A stretch of 64,000 nucleotides of DNA. Origin: Lepraria neglecta (lineage: Eukaryota > Ascomycota > Lecanoromycetes > Lecanorales > Stereocaulaceae). Below, in pieces: positions 1 to 10,378 of this stretch (positions within the stretch are counted from its first letter, which is position 1; each line of letters opens with the position of its first letter). Position numbers and translations under genes: made by a program. The stretch is from positions 1,681,501 through 1,745,500 of the forward strand of contig CM065646.1 of NCBI GenBank assembly GCA_033220425.1. The letters run 5' to 3'. Below the pieces are notes generated by a model. That model saw nothing but the letters and a program-made list of their open reading frames with translations. It did no database searches and was not told the origin of the DNA.

Positions 1-654
1 TAGTCTCAGCAGCCCCCCATAAATCCTGCGCCCGAATATAGTGCAAAACCCAAGAGGCATCAATCTCTTAGTCAACTCGGTGGATCCATCAATCCCAAGC
101 AATCTCCAACCCAACCGGCGAAAAGTCCACCACTACCGTGAAATATGGGGCCCAGCATAGTAATCATCCAGAGCCAGCCTCATCCGAGTCTCAGCGCTGT
201 GACTCGTCGTCCTCAAACGGATCATACCCAAACGCTGCTTAGGCTGGTTTCAACGGCGCGTCCTATCCGCCACTTTCAGCGCAATGTCCTGTGTAGTCGA
301 CGCCAGGGCTCAGGTAGAGAACTTCACATAAAGTACCATTAAGATTAGTTCGACTAGCAAGAGATTTTCGGACTCGCTGAGGCTTCACTGCCCTCCGACG
401 GGTTTGGAGAGGGGGGAAGGGGATTTTCTTGAGGTTCGATGAGTAATGACTCCGGGACGTGGGATTGTGATGGAGATTGGATGTAATGAACGTTGACTAA
501 CGATGGCTTTCTTTTGGTGTACGAGTTTTGTGCTTTCTGGATTCTATTGGCGTCGTAGCGATCTCTGTCTAACTCTTACATTCGAGAAAATTTGTTGCGT
601 CCAGCCTCCCGCCCCATATATCTGTGCTTCCAGAACGAAATTCTCCAGGCGTTT
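1..654. other. no gene recognised
   Basis: Only short overlapping open frames without a recognisable protein signature. It lies downstream of the minus-strand C2H2 gene and may hold part of its 3' region. I see no RNA gene or repeat here. Confidence 0.4.
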
Positions 655-1308
655 TTACCTCTCCCTCCTCTTAACTTCCCTGGGGTTTTTCTTTGGAATC
701 AATTTGCCATGAACCTTACTCAAGTGCCTTTGCAACTTTGCAGCGATGTCGTACTCACCTACGTAGTCACACCCACGGATCGGGCAGTCGTAAAAGTCCG
801 GTTTGGGCCGTTGCTTTTTCTTATGCCTATCTGGACTGTTGTGACGACTAGATGAGTCGTGTTCGAGCATTCGAGTTGGGATAGATCTCCGATCGTCTTC
901 TCGCCCGTACCTTTCATGCTGGTCTCGGTCTTCCCGTTGATGCTGACGTCTGTCATCCACTTCCTCTCCGATTCGCTTTTTGTCTCTGCCCCTTGCGATA
1001 TTTATTCCGAACGGGAAGACAATGAGATATTTGGCGTGCACCTGGTGCAAATTGGGGTGAGGCCTGTCCTCGTAATTTCCGTCGTATCTGCCATCGGAAT
1101 AATCATAGGTGGCGTATCCATCTGCTTTGGCAACGTCATATCTCTTCTCATGGCTTTCATATCTCGATGGTCTAGCACGGGTAATTGAATGATTCTGAGG
1201 CGTTCTGTACGGGCGTGGGTGATCCGAGTCTGTGTACTCGTTGGAAGAATTTGAAGTTTCGTAGGCTCGTGAGCGAGATGGCGCTGGATGTCTATGAGAA
1301 GAGGGCAT
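655..1308 (-). CDS. C2H2 zinc-finger protein, low-complexity and charged
   Basis: 217-residue open frame with a true ATG. The first ~165 residues are rich in R, D, H, S and Y and look disordered. Near the C-terminus is one zinc-finger-like unit, C-x4-C-x12-H-x4-H (starting YDCPIRGCDYVG and ending HLSKVHG), followed by a basic tail (KRRER). A single finger flanked by basic and disordered sequence suggests a nuclear nucleic-acid-binding protein, but no specific orthologue is recognised. The hydrophobic stretch KYLIVFPFGINIA in the middle looks out of place and could be a retained 50-bp intron (GTGCAC...CGCAAG), although removing it would change frame. Function is inferred from the finger only. 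Confidence 0.55.
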   Translation of the reverse strand: MPSSHRHPAPSRSRAYETSNSSNEYTDSDHPRPYRTPQNHSITRARPSRYESHEKRYDVAKADGYATYDYSDGRYDGNYEDRPHPNLHQVHAKYLIVFPFGINIARGRDKKRIGEEVDDRRQHQREDRDQHERYGREDDRRSIPTRMLEHDSSSRHNSPDRHKKKQRPKPDFYDCPIRGCDYVGEYDIAAKLQRHLSKVHGKLIPKKNPREVKRRER

Positions 1309-2372
1309 TTCACAGCGAGGGGTCTATCTGCGGGGTTGTTCTTGTGGTGATTACGATAGCGACTTGCGAGCTGGGAGCAAAACAAAAGGGGATCATAGAC
1401 TCTTAACACAGACGCCGAGCCTGATCTCAAGGGTCCACTCGAGTGGTGGCATGTGTGCAAAACGAGGTTGTCGCTTCCTTCTGCCTATTTTCAAGTGAAA
1501 CGCTGCCGACCCCTGCATGGCTTCTCGGCGGGAGTGTAACCGCTCAGCCTGATTCCAAGTACCCGTTTAGATGGTGGTGCGGTGAGATCCAGACGATCAG
1601 CGAGGCGTTTCTGGGATTGAACAAGCCCTCTTACTTCAACTAACAGGACCGTGAGGGAAGAGAAGGCAGAAAACGCGGAATTCTCTATCCAATGGTTGAC
1701 TGCAAAATCTATAGACATATGGTAAGCCTTCTTTCTTGGGACCTGCAAGCCGTTGTTCGGTTGTCAAAACTTTGTTGTTTATCCTTCTGAGTCAAGTCGA
1801 TTTGGGGCAGTGAGAGCATCCAGGCCGTGGACTAGTATGGATTCAAAGGGCAAGACCACTACAGAGAGCATTTGAGGAAAGTACGTTGCAAAGTTCCCCA
1901 AAAAGGTCCGGCCAGGTCAGGAAGATCGTAACGTCTTTGGATCAGAACCTAGCTGGGGACGGGTATTGGTACTTTGACGAGGATAACGATGCCATGTGTC
2001 TTTTGTCTTTTAGATTTTGAGTCGACAGGACCTGTTCTTGATGGCCTCATGGCTGTATGGAAGGAGGGCGTAGGCAATATAAATAATTGCATACTCTAGA
2101 GCGTGTGAGCAGCCTGAGCGATAGCCCTAAGAGGTTGAGTGTTTAGGGTAGGTATCTAAGCTTGATTTAGCGGCAACGGGGCGGTCTCGGCGGCTACGTC
2201 ATCAAAGGGTCTTCCCCTCCAAAACAGCATTGCACAAACAATTCTATCTTGATCAGCATCCCAATTCTCAAATACCACTGCGTGAAACACCCAAGAGAGC
2301 CACGCTTATTGATTCTCAGCATCCTCATATTTCCGATACCTTTTGACCTCGCAAGCCCAGTCTTTAGCCAAA
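1309..2372. other. intergenic, no gene recognised
   Basis: Divergent spacer between the minus-strand C2H2 gene and the plus-strand small protein. It should hold both promoters. No convincing coding frame, RNA or repeat was seen. Confidence 0.4.
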
Positions 2373-2993
2373 ATGGATCCCCAAAAGCCATCTCAGCCAA
2401 ACCTCGACACAGCATACGAACATCCTTCCAATCCTGCACAGACTTCGTCCGAACAAACTGCGTCGCAGTCGACAGGCGCATCCCTCCAACGCTCAGATCC
2501 AACTTCAGAACGTCGCGAACCACATGATCAGATCAACGAAGGGGGTAACGATCAGAGCGAGGCAATGCCTAGTAGTCTGGGGTATGGAGCACAGGATGCT
2601 AGTGGCGATGCTGGCGAGAGTGTATGCATTTCCCCTCAATCTTTTCCCAATCCCTAGTCTAGAAGTATGTACTAATAACCCTGTTGTACGCAGATGGGCG
2701 GAGCGGTTTCCAACCAAGAAGGCGAACAAATGCGCGCAGCGGGCGATGGCGATATAGCAGCCGCACAAGACAAAAAGCACGGCTTCGGGGAGCAGAGTGA
2801 CTTAGCGTCAGATCTGGATCGGAAGAAGGCAGATCAGGCCAAGATCAAAGAGGATAGGAGCATGGGCGGAGGCAGTGGCAGTGTAGATGTCGAAGGAGCT
2901 GTTGGTGGTGGTGGTAAAGGATTCGTGAGTGGCGGAAACGAAGGGCCGGATTCGCAGGGTGGCAGCATTCAAAGCGGCCATGACCAGGTCTGA
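2373..2993 (+). CDS. small disordered Gly/Ser/Gln-rich protein, unknown function
   Basis: Two exons, 2373-2621 and 2694-2993, joined in phase 0 across a 72-bp intron (GTATGC...CGCAG) with a perfect TACTAATAA branch site. The protein is about 182 residues. The first half is rich in P, S, T, Q and E (start MDPQKPSQPNLD); the second is rich in D, K and G with runs such as GGGSGSVDVEGAVGGGGKG. It has no Cys, no signal peptide and no membrane segment, so it should be soluble and largely unstructured. ATG 2373 is used because the open frame upstream only reaches a TTG. The gene converges on the GH125 gene with only 47 bp between stop codons. I do not recognise a function. Confidence 0.6.
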
Positions 2994-3040
2994 TGGCGTT
3001 TGCGGAATTGTAAGCGGGCCTTGTTCTTTTTGATGAAGGT

Positions 3041-4847
3041 TCAGTCTTGGTAGCTTTCTTCGAGGAGATGAGGCATTTGCTTTTCGAGGTTGAGGATCAT
3101 CTGGCCGAACATGCCGTTGGCCCAACCGAACCTGTGAGGAAAGATTTTCAGTCTGCTGGTCTATGGCTGAAGACACCCAAAGACGGTTCGAAAGAAATCA
3201 CAACATACCATTGCCGAGACCAGTCTCTTGCGTTCCACGAGTTGACAGTTTCGTGTATGAGGCCTGCCAACTGTCAGCTTATTCCATCAGGGATCAAGAT
3301 GGGTGCCACGCGGCTTACCAAGGCCATCTGTAGTGTTCAGTATCTGCCTCAACTCATTCCTTATCTCCTCTCCACTCGCATCCTCACTTGTCAGAATCCG
3401 CACAATACCAGCCAATGGCCATCCCTTCGTAGGCCCATTGTGCGGTCCGCCAATGGCATTGTAGACTTCGCCGAAAGCCCAGTACGGATTCATCTCGCTC
3501 AGTGCGAACACCCTTGTATTCTGGTAGACCTTATCTTTTGAGCTCACGTATCCCATCATCGGTGCCGATAGCAAGCTGGGGAGGTTGGCGTCGTCCATGA
3601 GATTCTGACTGCCATAGCCATCCACTTCGAAAGCGAACATTGCGCCTAGAAGGGGATGTGAAATGATACTGTATTTCGTGATCCCAGCGCGGATCTCAGC
3701 AGCCATCTCTCGCATTCGTTCCGTCAATTGCCGGCTTTTAAGCGTATCTATGTCTTGCATGATGGTCGAGGCTGCCTCGACATAGCGTGCGAACATCATA
3801 TTGGAGGGGATCAGGTATTGGAAGATGGTTGCATCGTCTGAAGGGCGGAACGTCGAGCGGATCATGCCAGTCCAGGTGATAGGGTTTCCGAGACCGTTGT
3901 TCGATGTCGTCTCTGAGCTTGATTTGTTTGGCTTACCATTGTGTAGCCGCTAGGTGCAATGTGTCCGTCAGCCGTATACGTAGCCGTACGCATGGCTTCA
4001 ACAGCATCCAGAATCACTTCCACAGTGTCGACCCATGTGTACTTCTTGAATGGTCCAATATCTCCGGTTGCATTGTAATATTCAGACGAGATCTGTAAGA
4101 ATGATGCAAGCGAATCAAGCTCCCATTTGCAGTCAAATGTTTTCTTCTGATCATATCCAACTTGCCCGAACATATGGACTGTGTTCTGGTGATAGGCGCC
4201 ATTGTGAGGAAGGGGTAATTGCGACTCGGGTGGTGGTTGGAAGGCATGGCAGTAGGGAGTTATCTTGATGTAGCGGGAGTGTACGTTGATGACACCACGA
4301 AAGAGGGCTGCAAGGGACTTAGGATCGGAGGATGCTTGAAGAACAGGTAGGTAGGATAGGATCTGGTTGGCGGAATCACGTAGCCACATAGCATCTCTGC
4401 ACTAATATGAGCCCCGAACAGGAATGGATTGGGTGTGTCTGGTGCTTACATGTCGCCTGTGATCACAAAGGCTAGATCTTCGTCTGTGAATTTGTCCTGT
4501 TTTCCTTCTTCCCAAGCAAAACCCTTCTATCTGACAGCAGTATCCAAAGTGTTTGGAAAGGCATTCTCGAATAGCCGGAAGAGGTCGGGGTCCTTGATCG
4601 TAGGCTTGAGGCGCTCGATGGCATCCTCCACTTCGTGAGAATAGTATGTCCGGCATCCCAGGGATGGCCTCTGGAAGGGCAGTTGATGCCTGCCTGTGGA
4701 GAAGTCGACTTCGCCTTCATGGCGCTGCGTTGCGTAGTGGGCGTAAAGAGGACATCGCTGTGCAGGAAGAGGAACGGGAGCTGAATGAACGCCTAGGAGC
4801 GTGCCCCAAAGTAGGAGGCAGAGGGAAACAGAGAGACAGGGATACAT
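3041..4847 (-). pseudogene. GH125 exo-alpha-1,6-mannosidase (Mug157-like), reading frame disrupted
   Basis: The N-terminus is a signal peptide (MYPCLSVSLCLLLWGTLLG), then family motifs follow in order: CRTYYSHEVEDAI, GKQDKFTDEDLAFVITGD, I-DAMWLRDSANQ, a block ending in TGMIRSTFRPSDDATIF, IGGPHNGPTKGWPLAGIVRI, and the C-terminal FGWANGMFGQMILNLE. GH125 enzymes remove alpha-1,6-mannose from N-glycans or mannan, usually in the secretory pathway or outside the cell. Exons are 4847-4450, 4396 to ~3319 (with a frame change inside), 3263-3209 and 3131-3041; introns 4397-4449, 3264-3318 and 3132-3208 all have good sites. Two lesions show: an in-frame TAG at 4527-4529, exactly where the family has Trp (TGG to TAG), and a shift of frame around 3890-3945 where no intron of credible length fits. 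Total length (~515 residues) matches the family, so loss looks recent. A sequencing error cannot be excluded. Confidence 0.85.
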
Positions 4848-6018
4848 GATTATCGGGAATCTAGTAGGTTGATTGAGCTCATGGTAAGCTCCCTAGCTTA
4901 GCCCCCTGAGGAGAAGCCGCCAGCAAATATAGCCCCCTAAACATACAGCACGCATACGCTTAATTGTTCTACGTAGCCTTCTTTCCGGCCTCTCGAATCC
5001 ATTTCCGCCTCTCGCCATGGTCAAGCGGTGCGGTTTAGCACTTCCGGTCCTCATTGATGTCAAGAATCTCGCAGAATCCTTCCTTGGGAAGGCACGACCT
5101 TGTTTTACTTGCCACAGAGAATGCTGAAGGATAAGTAAATCGAGATCCCACCACACAATTTTGAGTAGGCTGCTACTTCCTGCCCAACAGTCCTTCATAC
5201 CTTTCCTCTACACAACGGGTGACTTGATACATTCAGTCTCCAATAGACAGTCTCTCATTTCCTTAATGCACCTTTGTTTAGACAGCGTTGGGCGAACAGA
5301 GTCTTCTCTGATATCACAATAGCATTGGTCAAGATCCATCTCGGACAGAACTGACTAATCAGGTGCATCTTGTGCCTCAAACTGCGTCAAATGGCCTCAC
5401 AATTAGTGGCCTAGTATTATCAACCTACTCATATCTGCGACGCTTCGAGTGGTTCGGAGAGAGGCTTAATTGCCTCTGAGTCGAACGTGACTCAAATAGC
5501 TGATGCTTGAGGACACAAAATATTAGTCATGACGCACTGGTCATATCAATTAGCCCAGCGTAGGTTTGCTTCGAAACGGTCACCGGGTAAGTCGTGCTAA
5601 GGTCGTCCAACATTGGAAACATTATCGATCCTTGTTTGTGTCCAGGAAGTATGAATGTAGTGACATACCTCCTCTTTCCCCTCTCAATGGTAATTAAAAT
5701 GCTGTGTTGGTAAAATCTTGAAGTTGGCTGCTCGACAAAATCAAAGCAAATGATGCTAGCCCTTGGAGGACTACAGGGAAGAAGTCTGGGTAGACTTGAC
5801 CCATCAATTAGAAGGAAATGCTCGATCAAAATTCCATGTGAGACTATGCAAACCACATGCTATTTTGAAAAGCATTCATATAAAAAAAATTCAATAATGG
5901 GGAATCCTTGGCGCAACATTGTATTTTCCCAGACTTTTCTCCTCCTACACCAAAAAAGCACCGACCAACCATTCCCTGTTTCCCGGAAGAAGTAAGACAA
6001 ACCAAATAACCTGGAGCA
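4848..6018. other. intergenic, no gene recognised
   Basis: AT-rich spacer upstream of the GH125 gene. Open frames on both strands are short and lack protein-like composition. No repeat or RNA was identified. Confidence 0.4.
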
Positions 6019-6446
6019 ATGGATCGCCTTCATTTGGCAATCGAGGTTCGACACGTCGAGCGACTGCCAGAATTTCCTCGGTTTAGAAATCTGCCTCCTG
6101 GACTGGTCATCGCTGTCATGGCTCAGGCAGATTCCAAGGATTTGCGGCGTCTGATCGCAACTGGGAATCATGTTAGAAGTCTATGAAACATTAGAAATCC
6201 ATCTTCACACAAATGCAGGCGGTTCAATTTCTTGAGTTCCACGGAGTATTTGGGGAGATACCTTTGTTTGAGGATCTAGGACAGGAGCGAGCCAACAGCA
6301 ATGCCGTCATGAAACCCACTCCGGAAACCAGTAAGGAAGGCTCGCAGACCCTGGTTCAAGCGCAGCGCAGTAAAAGAAATGAAGCAGGAAATCCCAGACG
6401 GACAGAATCCATAGCTCCAAAGCAGAGTACAAACAAGGCTCTCTAA
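6019..6446 (+). CDS. hypothetical protein with F-box-like N-terminus
   Basis: Tentative two-exon model: 6019-6171 and 6219-6446, joined in phase 0 by a 47-bp intron (GTTAGA...TGCAG), giving 126 residues. The N-terminal part has the spacing of an F-box-like helix set (LPPGLVIAVMAQADSKDLRR) and is followed by a charged, disordered tail rich in K, R, Q and T. The family is not recognised. The alternative is that this is chance open sequence or the remnant of a longer gene that continues at 6459. Confidence 0.3.
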
Positions 6447-6458
6447 CCTCTGCGTACC

Positions 6459-7190
6459 GTGAGAATTCTAAATACTGGAGCTATCATCCGGATCCCTGTT
6501 CGAAGGGGTTCTCGAACTCCAAGACAGGACCGCCACCTAAAGGAAGTCGCCTTCGATTATACGTTCAGGGTTGGCACCAGCCGAATGAAAGACTGGGGAC
6601 TCTATCAATGGCTGCAGCATGACGACGGCTGGAATTTCCTTGAATTCTTGACTTACCTGCAAGAATTTTTAGACCAGCATTTCCGAGAGCTGAATCCAAT
6701 TTGGACGGTGGATGTCGAGACAAGGGTCGCGATGGTTACACTTGATAGGATGCATTGGCGGAAGCTTTCTTATGCTGGGAGTGCCAACGACGGCCGAGAG
6801 TCGGAGATGCAAGACAGAGTGGGAGATGAAGTCGAGATCTTTCGATAGCAGTCTGCCAACGTTCAAGACCGAGTCCTCCGGATCCTACGCCTCCTTATGC
6901 AAGGAATTGAGGATCGCGATTACCTCGACTTGTACACCATAGTGCCTACTCTTGTAGCTATATATGCTGATTGGAGGAACGATGGAAAGCCACATATGCT
7001 CGACGATGAGAGGAGTCTTAAGACATTTTGGTCGATAATAACTGGCTATCTTTTCATGTGGTTTTTTTTTTTCGGAGTACCGGTGATGGTACGACAGACT
7101 GAGGTCAGAGGGTGTGATGATCGGGGTTTTGATAGAACAAGGGTCGAAACAGCGGCAAGCCAAGGGTTTTGGGAAGTCGTGCATCGGTAG
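6459..7190 (+). pseudogene. hypothetical ORF remnant, unknown function
   Basis: An open stretch (6459-6845) begins without an ATG. It has protein-like composition in MKDWGLYQWLQHDDGWNF and RELNPIWTVDVETRVAMVTL, then meets an in-frame TAG at 6846-6848. After that the same frame continues to 7190 with the sequence MQGIEDRDYLDLYTIVPTL. This could be a fungal hypothetical gene with a missed intron, or a degenerate copy. No domain is recognised. Confidence 0.25.
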
Positions 7191-8324
7191 CTTGTATACG
7201 ACGTTGAGGGTCTTGAGTACTCTTGCACGAAAACAGAGGAGGGTTTGCGACTTGCTGAAGGGATCGGTTATCCCATTTGGGACAGCGGCATGTAGAAGGG
7301 CTTGTTGGGGGCCCTGTAGAAGATATTCCTTCGCCAAGGTAGTCAGGGTCAGCATCAACAAATCAGCAAGTCAAAGACAGATGTGTTTACTTGCAGCGAA
7401 AGGACGGCTAACGAGAGGAAGCTAGCTTTGTTGACCCGAAATCCATTGGAGCAGCGATTTTCGAGCCCCGCAGGCGAAGCTATCCTCTCAACTCTGATGT
7501 TCTCATCAAGAGGTAACAGCATGCTCGACGGTAATTGGTAGTAAGACCGAGAGCTGGTGTTCGATTCAAGGGCGAAGATTCACTGCATCCTTTGTGCACA
7601 AATTGGCGGAGACTAATCCAAAAGCGGCTGTAAAGAGCTTGCTTCTCTTTCACATACACACGCGTTCGAATCAACCCACCTTCCTTGACAAACAATTCAT
7701 GTCAACTAGACCTTATCCTGCAAAAGGCTGGTAGACAATAGCAATTCTACTTTTCCGTTCAAAGCTACGCGAGCGCGACGCACTACACAGAACGAACCGA
7801 TCACCAACCGTCTTCGTGCCTTGCTTAGTTCGGAGTCAAAATCACCTCGAGGCGTTCCTTTCACACTTTCTATACCTCTTTCGCCTAACACTAAGGACTG
7901 TGCATTTTCGTTGCCACAGAGGCGCGTTACCTTGGTTCCCACGACATCACAAGTCCCTGTCTACAAATACTGTGCAGTCGCCGACTGGCACGAGTCATTG
8001 TGAGATTGCTTGTTGTCTAAGAGGACCCGGTTGCTGAATTCGTAAAAGAGCATCAAGTTAGAGCTCGTCCTCGACATTCAACGACTTCCGTACAAAGGCC
8101 ACAACACGAGGACCAAAACACCACAAGGTCAAGCCAGGCTCGTCGATGAACACGCGTCTGAACTCTCCTTCTTTATTCGGCTTCCTTCCTCTTCGTGGCA
8201 TTCAAATTACTTGAACGCGTCAGTACACCCTCTTTGAAGCGATAAGAGCGCTGTTCCAACAACATTCCAGCAAGCTGACGCCTCGAGAATAACAGTCAGA
8301 TTTGCAAGAGAACACCGATTCAGC
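7191..8324. other. intergenic, no gene recognised
   Basis: Nothing recognisable apart from short overlapping open frames. The last ~200 bp probably contain the promoter and 5' leader of the gene starting at 8325. Confidence 0.4.
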
Positions 8325-8985
8325 ATGGCAAATTACGATGGAGAGTCAGAGCGCTCAGATATAATCCCCCGACTTGACGAGACTCACCCTGGTGAAGGGG
8401 GATCGTGCCCAATTAAATGCTCTTACGATGACGAATGTCGCTGCAACTGCGAGCAGTGCATGTTCAGACATCAGGCCGATGGCGAAAGTAAGAGGTTTAA
8501 CACCGTTCTCAAGCATAGAACCTTCACCGATAATGGGAATGAATACTTTCAAGGTCCGCGCCGTCGACGCTTTCATGTTAGAAAAGATAGGAATTCTCTA
8601 CTTCCGCTATGTGCCGTTCAGCCTCTCATGGGAAACCTCAGTGTGTTCAAAATTTTGCCGAACAAGGCCAATTGCATGGTCGCAAATGCTATCGGAGGAC
8701 TCGATATCGACACCAGCATCAACTCTCTCGAATTACCTCGCAATCTAACAGACCGCAACGCTTTCACTTTGGCCCTGGGCCAACTCCCCTACACTAAAAT
8801 GAGGCCATGGAACACGGACAATACCCTTTGGACAGATCGTTGCCTGAACAACAGAGGCGAGTAGACTTGCCCTGATGAGAAATCTGACAATTCGAACAAT
8901 TACACCCGTATCCTGCCATGCCTCGAGCCGTTCTGTGAGCGAGATTACCGAAAAGCCGTCAGGAAAGCGAACAGACTACAGATCG

Positions 8986-9022
8986 CCCCCCCACCGCCCC
9001 CCCACCGCCCCCCCCTCCCCCC
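8986..9022. repeat. C-homopolymer tract, G-quadruplex potential on the minus strand
   Basis: Runs of 7, 7, 8 and 6 C separated by ACCG, ACCG and T, encoding poly-Pro in the host gene. The minus strand has four G-runs long enough for a very stable G-quadruplex. The reading frame of the flanking gene differs on the two sides, consistent with slippage or a miscalled homopolymer. Confidence 0.75.
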
Positions 9023-9176
9023 GGGGACCACATACAGACATTGGAAGCTCCTTACCGCAACAAGCGCCTCGTGCGCGAAGATCACATCCAAGACACAAAG
9101 CAATTCTTCGAATTTGAGACTCAAGAAGACATCGATAATTTGCACAAGTCGCACGTTGTCCGCTTTTACGCCAAAC

Positions 9177-9184
9177 ACGGGAAG
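9177..9184. repeat. 8-bp target site duplication, left copy
   Basis: ACGGGAAG immediately before the element; an identical copy lies at 10062-10069. An 8-bp duplication is the hallmark of hAT transposition. Confidence 0.85.
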
Positions 9185-9203
9185 CAAGGTTTTTAATGGT
9201 CCA
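9185..9203 (+). repeat. terminal inverted repeat, left
   Basis: CAAGGTTTTTAATGGTCCA; pairs with 10043-10061 with a single mismatch over 19 bp. Sub-terminal motifs GGTGCAGTTTG and AAACGGTTTAAACCA recur next to both ends. Confidence 0.85.
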
Positions 9204-10042
9204 AACGGTGCAGTTTGAAACGCAAACTGCACCAACTACTAGATTTCAGTGGTTGGTGGTGTAGTTTGAAAGTCAAACGGTTTAAACCATTAAACCAGTA
9301 GTGCACTAATAGTGTTAAATGGTCCAAGGGCCGGAACAGTGGAAAGGAGCCGCATCGCACCAAAATTGGGTGGCCCCAAGCTCAAATTCGCTGCGACTTT
9401 CCTCGGAAAGTTAAAGTCAAAAATGCGGTGTATTTGCTGACACCGCCGACGAGCTGTGCGACGACGGCACCACAAAATAACTATATAGAAACACCATAGG
9501 GGGTCCACAGACATCCTAAGCAACACCGGCATGCATCAGGCTTGTAGATAGACTAATCCTGTATAGCATGTCGTCGCCCTGAGCAAAGTTGCCAACACAG
9601 CCCTTTTGGACCCTATGAGATGGACCGAGCTCGACCTCAAAAGCTTCCAAATATGCGATTGCTACAGAGCTTATAGCTTGACTGGAAGGCTGGGAAGGGA
9701 TAGTAAGAGCTTCTGAAAGCGTTGATTCGGTGTCTAGGTGGTTGAAATAAGTCAAATTTTAAAAAATTTGAAGAAGTTGAAGAAATTTTTAGCGGAAGGC
9801 TTGCGGCTCTAGCGGGTAAACTTCGGAAGGAGGGCTAGGGCTACTAGCCGTTTTAGGCAGCCCGCTAACCCTTTTCAGAGCTATTGTTTACTCCTCCACC
9901 CCAATAGTGCAAACGGTTTAAACCACTCCACCATATAATTCAAACGGTTTAAACCACTAACTATATAAGTCAAACTGCACCAACTACTAAGCAAAAAAAT
10001 ACCAACTAGTTGGTGCAAACCGCCAAGCCCTTAAATAGTTGG

Positions 10043-10061
10043 TGCACCATTAAAAACCTTG
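10043..10061 (-). repeat. terminal inverted repeat, right
   Basis: Reverse complement reads CAAGGTTTTTAATGGTGCA, matching the left end with one mismatch. It is followed directly by the right target copy ACGGGAAG (10062-10069). Confidence 0.85.
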
Positions 10062-10378
10062 ACGGGAAGGAACTCATGCAGAAATACCCCGAAGGTCTCA
10101 ACACTTGCACATGCCACAATGTCAGTTTCACAAGATGGCAGTGTCGCAACTGCTTTGAGACAAAGATCATTAAGCTACAGGGACATTTCAGAAGACGCGT
10201 CAACGCGAAATGGCGCGGCCTTGCTGACAGAACGATCACTGACGATGACTTCTACTACACGGATTGGAAGGAGGTACGGAAGATGCTGCAGCGACTACAT
10301 CCATGTATTCAGACGTGTGGGAAGAAGCGACAGGCGGGGCTTTTCCTGGACCAGGCTCTGGATTGTCGCTGCTGCTGA

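Larger units (their letters stand above)
9185..10061. mobile_element. non-autonomous hAT-superfamily DNA transposon (MITE-like), 877 bp
   Basis: Ends are 19-bp inverted repeats beginning CAAGGTTTTTAATGGT, flanked by an exact 8-bp duplication (ACGGGAAG). Sub-terminal regions carry repeated GTTGGTGCA and AAACGGTTTAAACCA blocks in both orientations, as is common where hAT transposases bind. The centre has no recognisable transposase; the longest frames (80 residues, minus strand) look like chance, so the element would depend on a transposase made elsewhere. It sits inside the coding region of the Cys-rich gene. The identical target duplications and nearly identical termini argue for a fairly young insertion. 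Confidence 0.85.
8325..10378 (+). pseudogene. Cys-rich hypothetical gene split by a hAT-type MITE
   Basis: Coding starts at ATG 8325 with a Cys cluster (CPIKCSYDDECRCNCEQC) and runs to an in-frame TAG at 8862-8864. The same frame stays protein-like after it (SNNYTRILPCLEPFCERDYR) up to a C-rich Pro-coding tract at 8986-9022, where the frame changes. It goes on (KQFFEFETQEDIDNLHKSHV) to 9184, is cut by the 877-bp element 9185-10061, and resumes immediately in the same frame (GLNTCTCHNVSFTRWQCRNC) to a stop at 10376-10378. Removing the element plus one target copy restores ...AKHGKELMQKY... across the junction. The product would be about 390 residues with several C-x2-C and C-x-C pairs, perhaps metal-binding; the family is not recognised. 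Stop, homopolymer shift and insertion together show a dead copy. Confidence 0.65.

Noticed and set aside
1002-1460. 152-residue minus-strand ORF overlapping the C2H2 gene
   Set aside because: Same strand, other frame; it lacks the zinc-finger text and is a shadow of the repetitive charged coding region.
3890-3945. A 24-26 bp intron to explain the frame change in the GH125 gene
   Set aside because: GTAAGC...CTCAGAG would be far shorter than any other intron here (45 bp or more), so a frame lesion is the better explanation.
9290-9755. Possible transposase remnant inside the hAT-type element
   Set aside because: Two 80-residue minus-strand frames show no hAT dimerisation or DDE motifs; the element is better described as non-autonomous.
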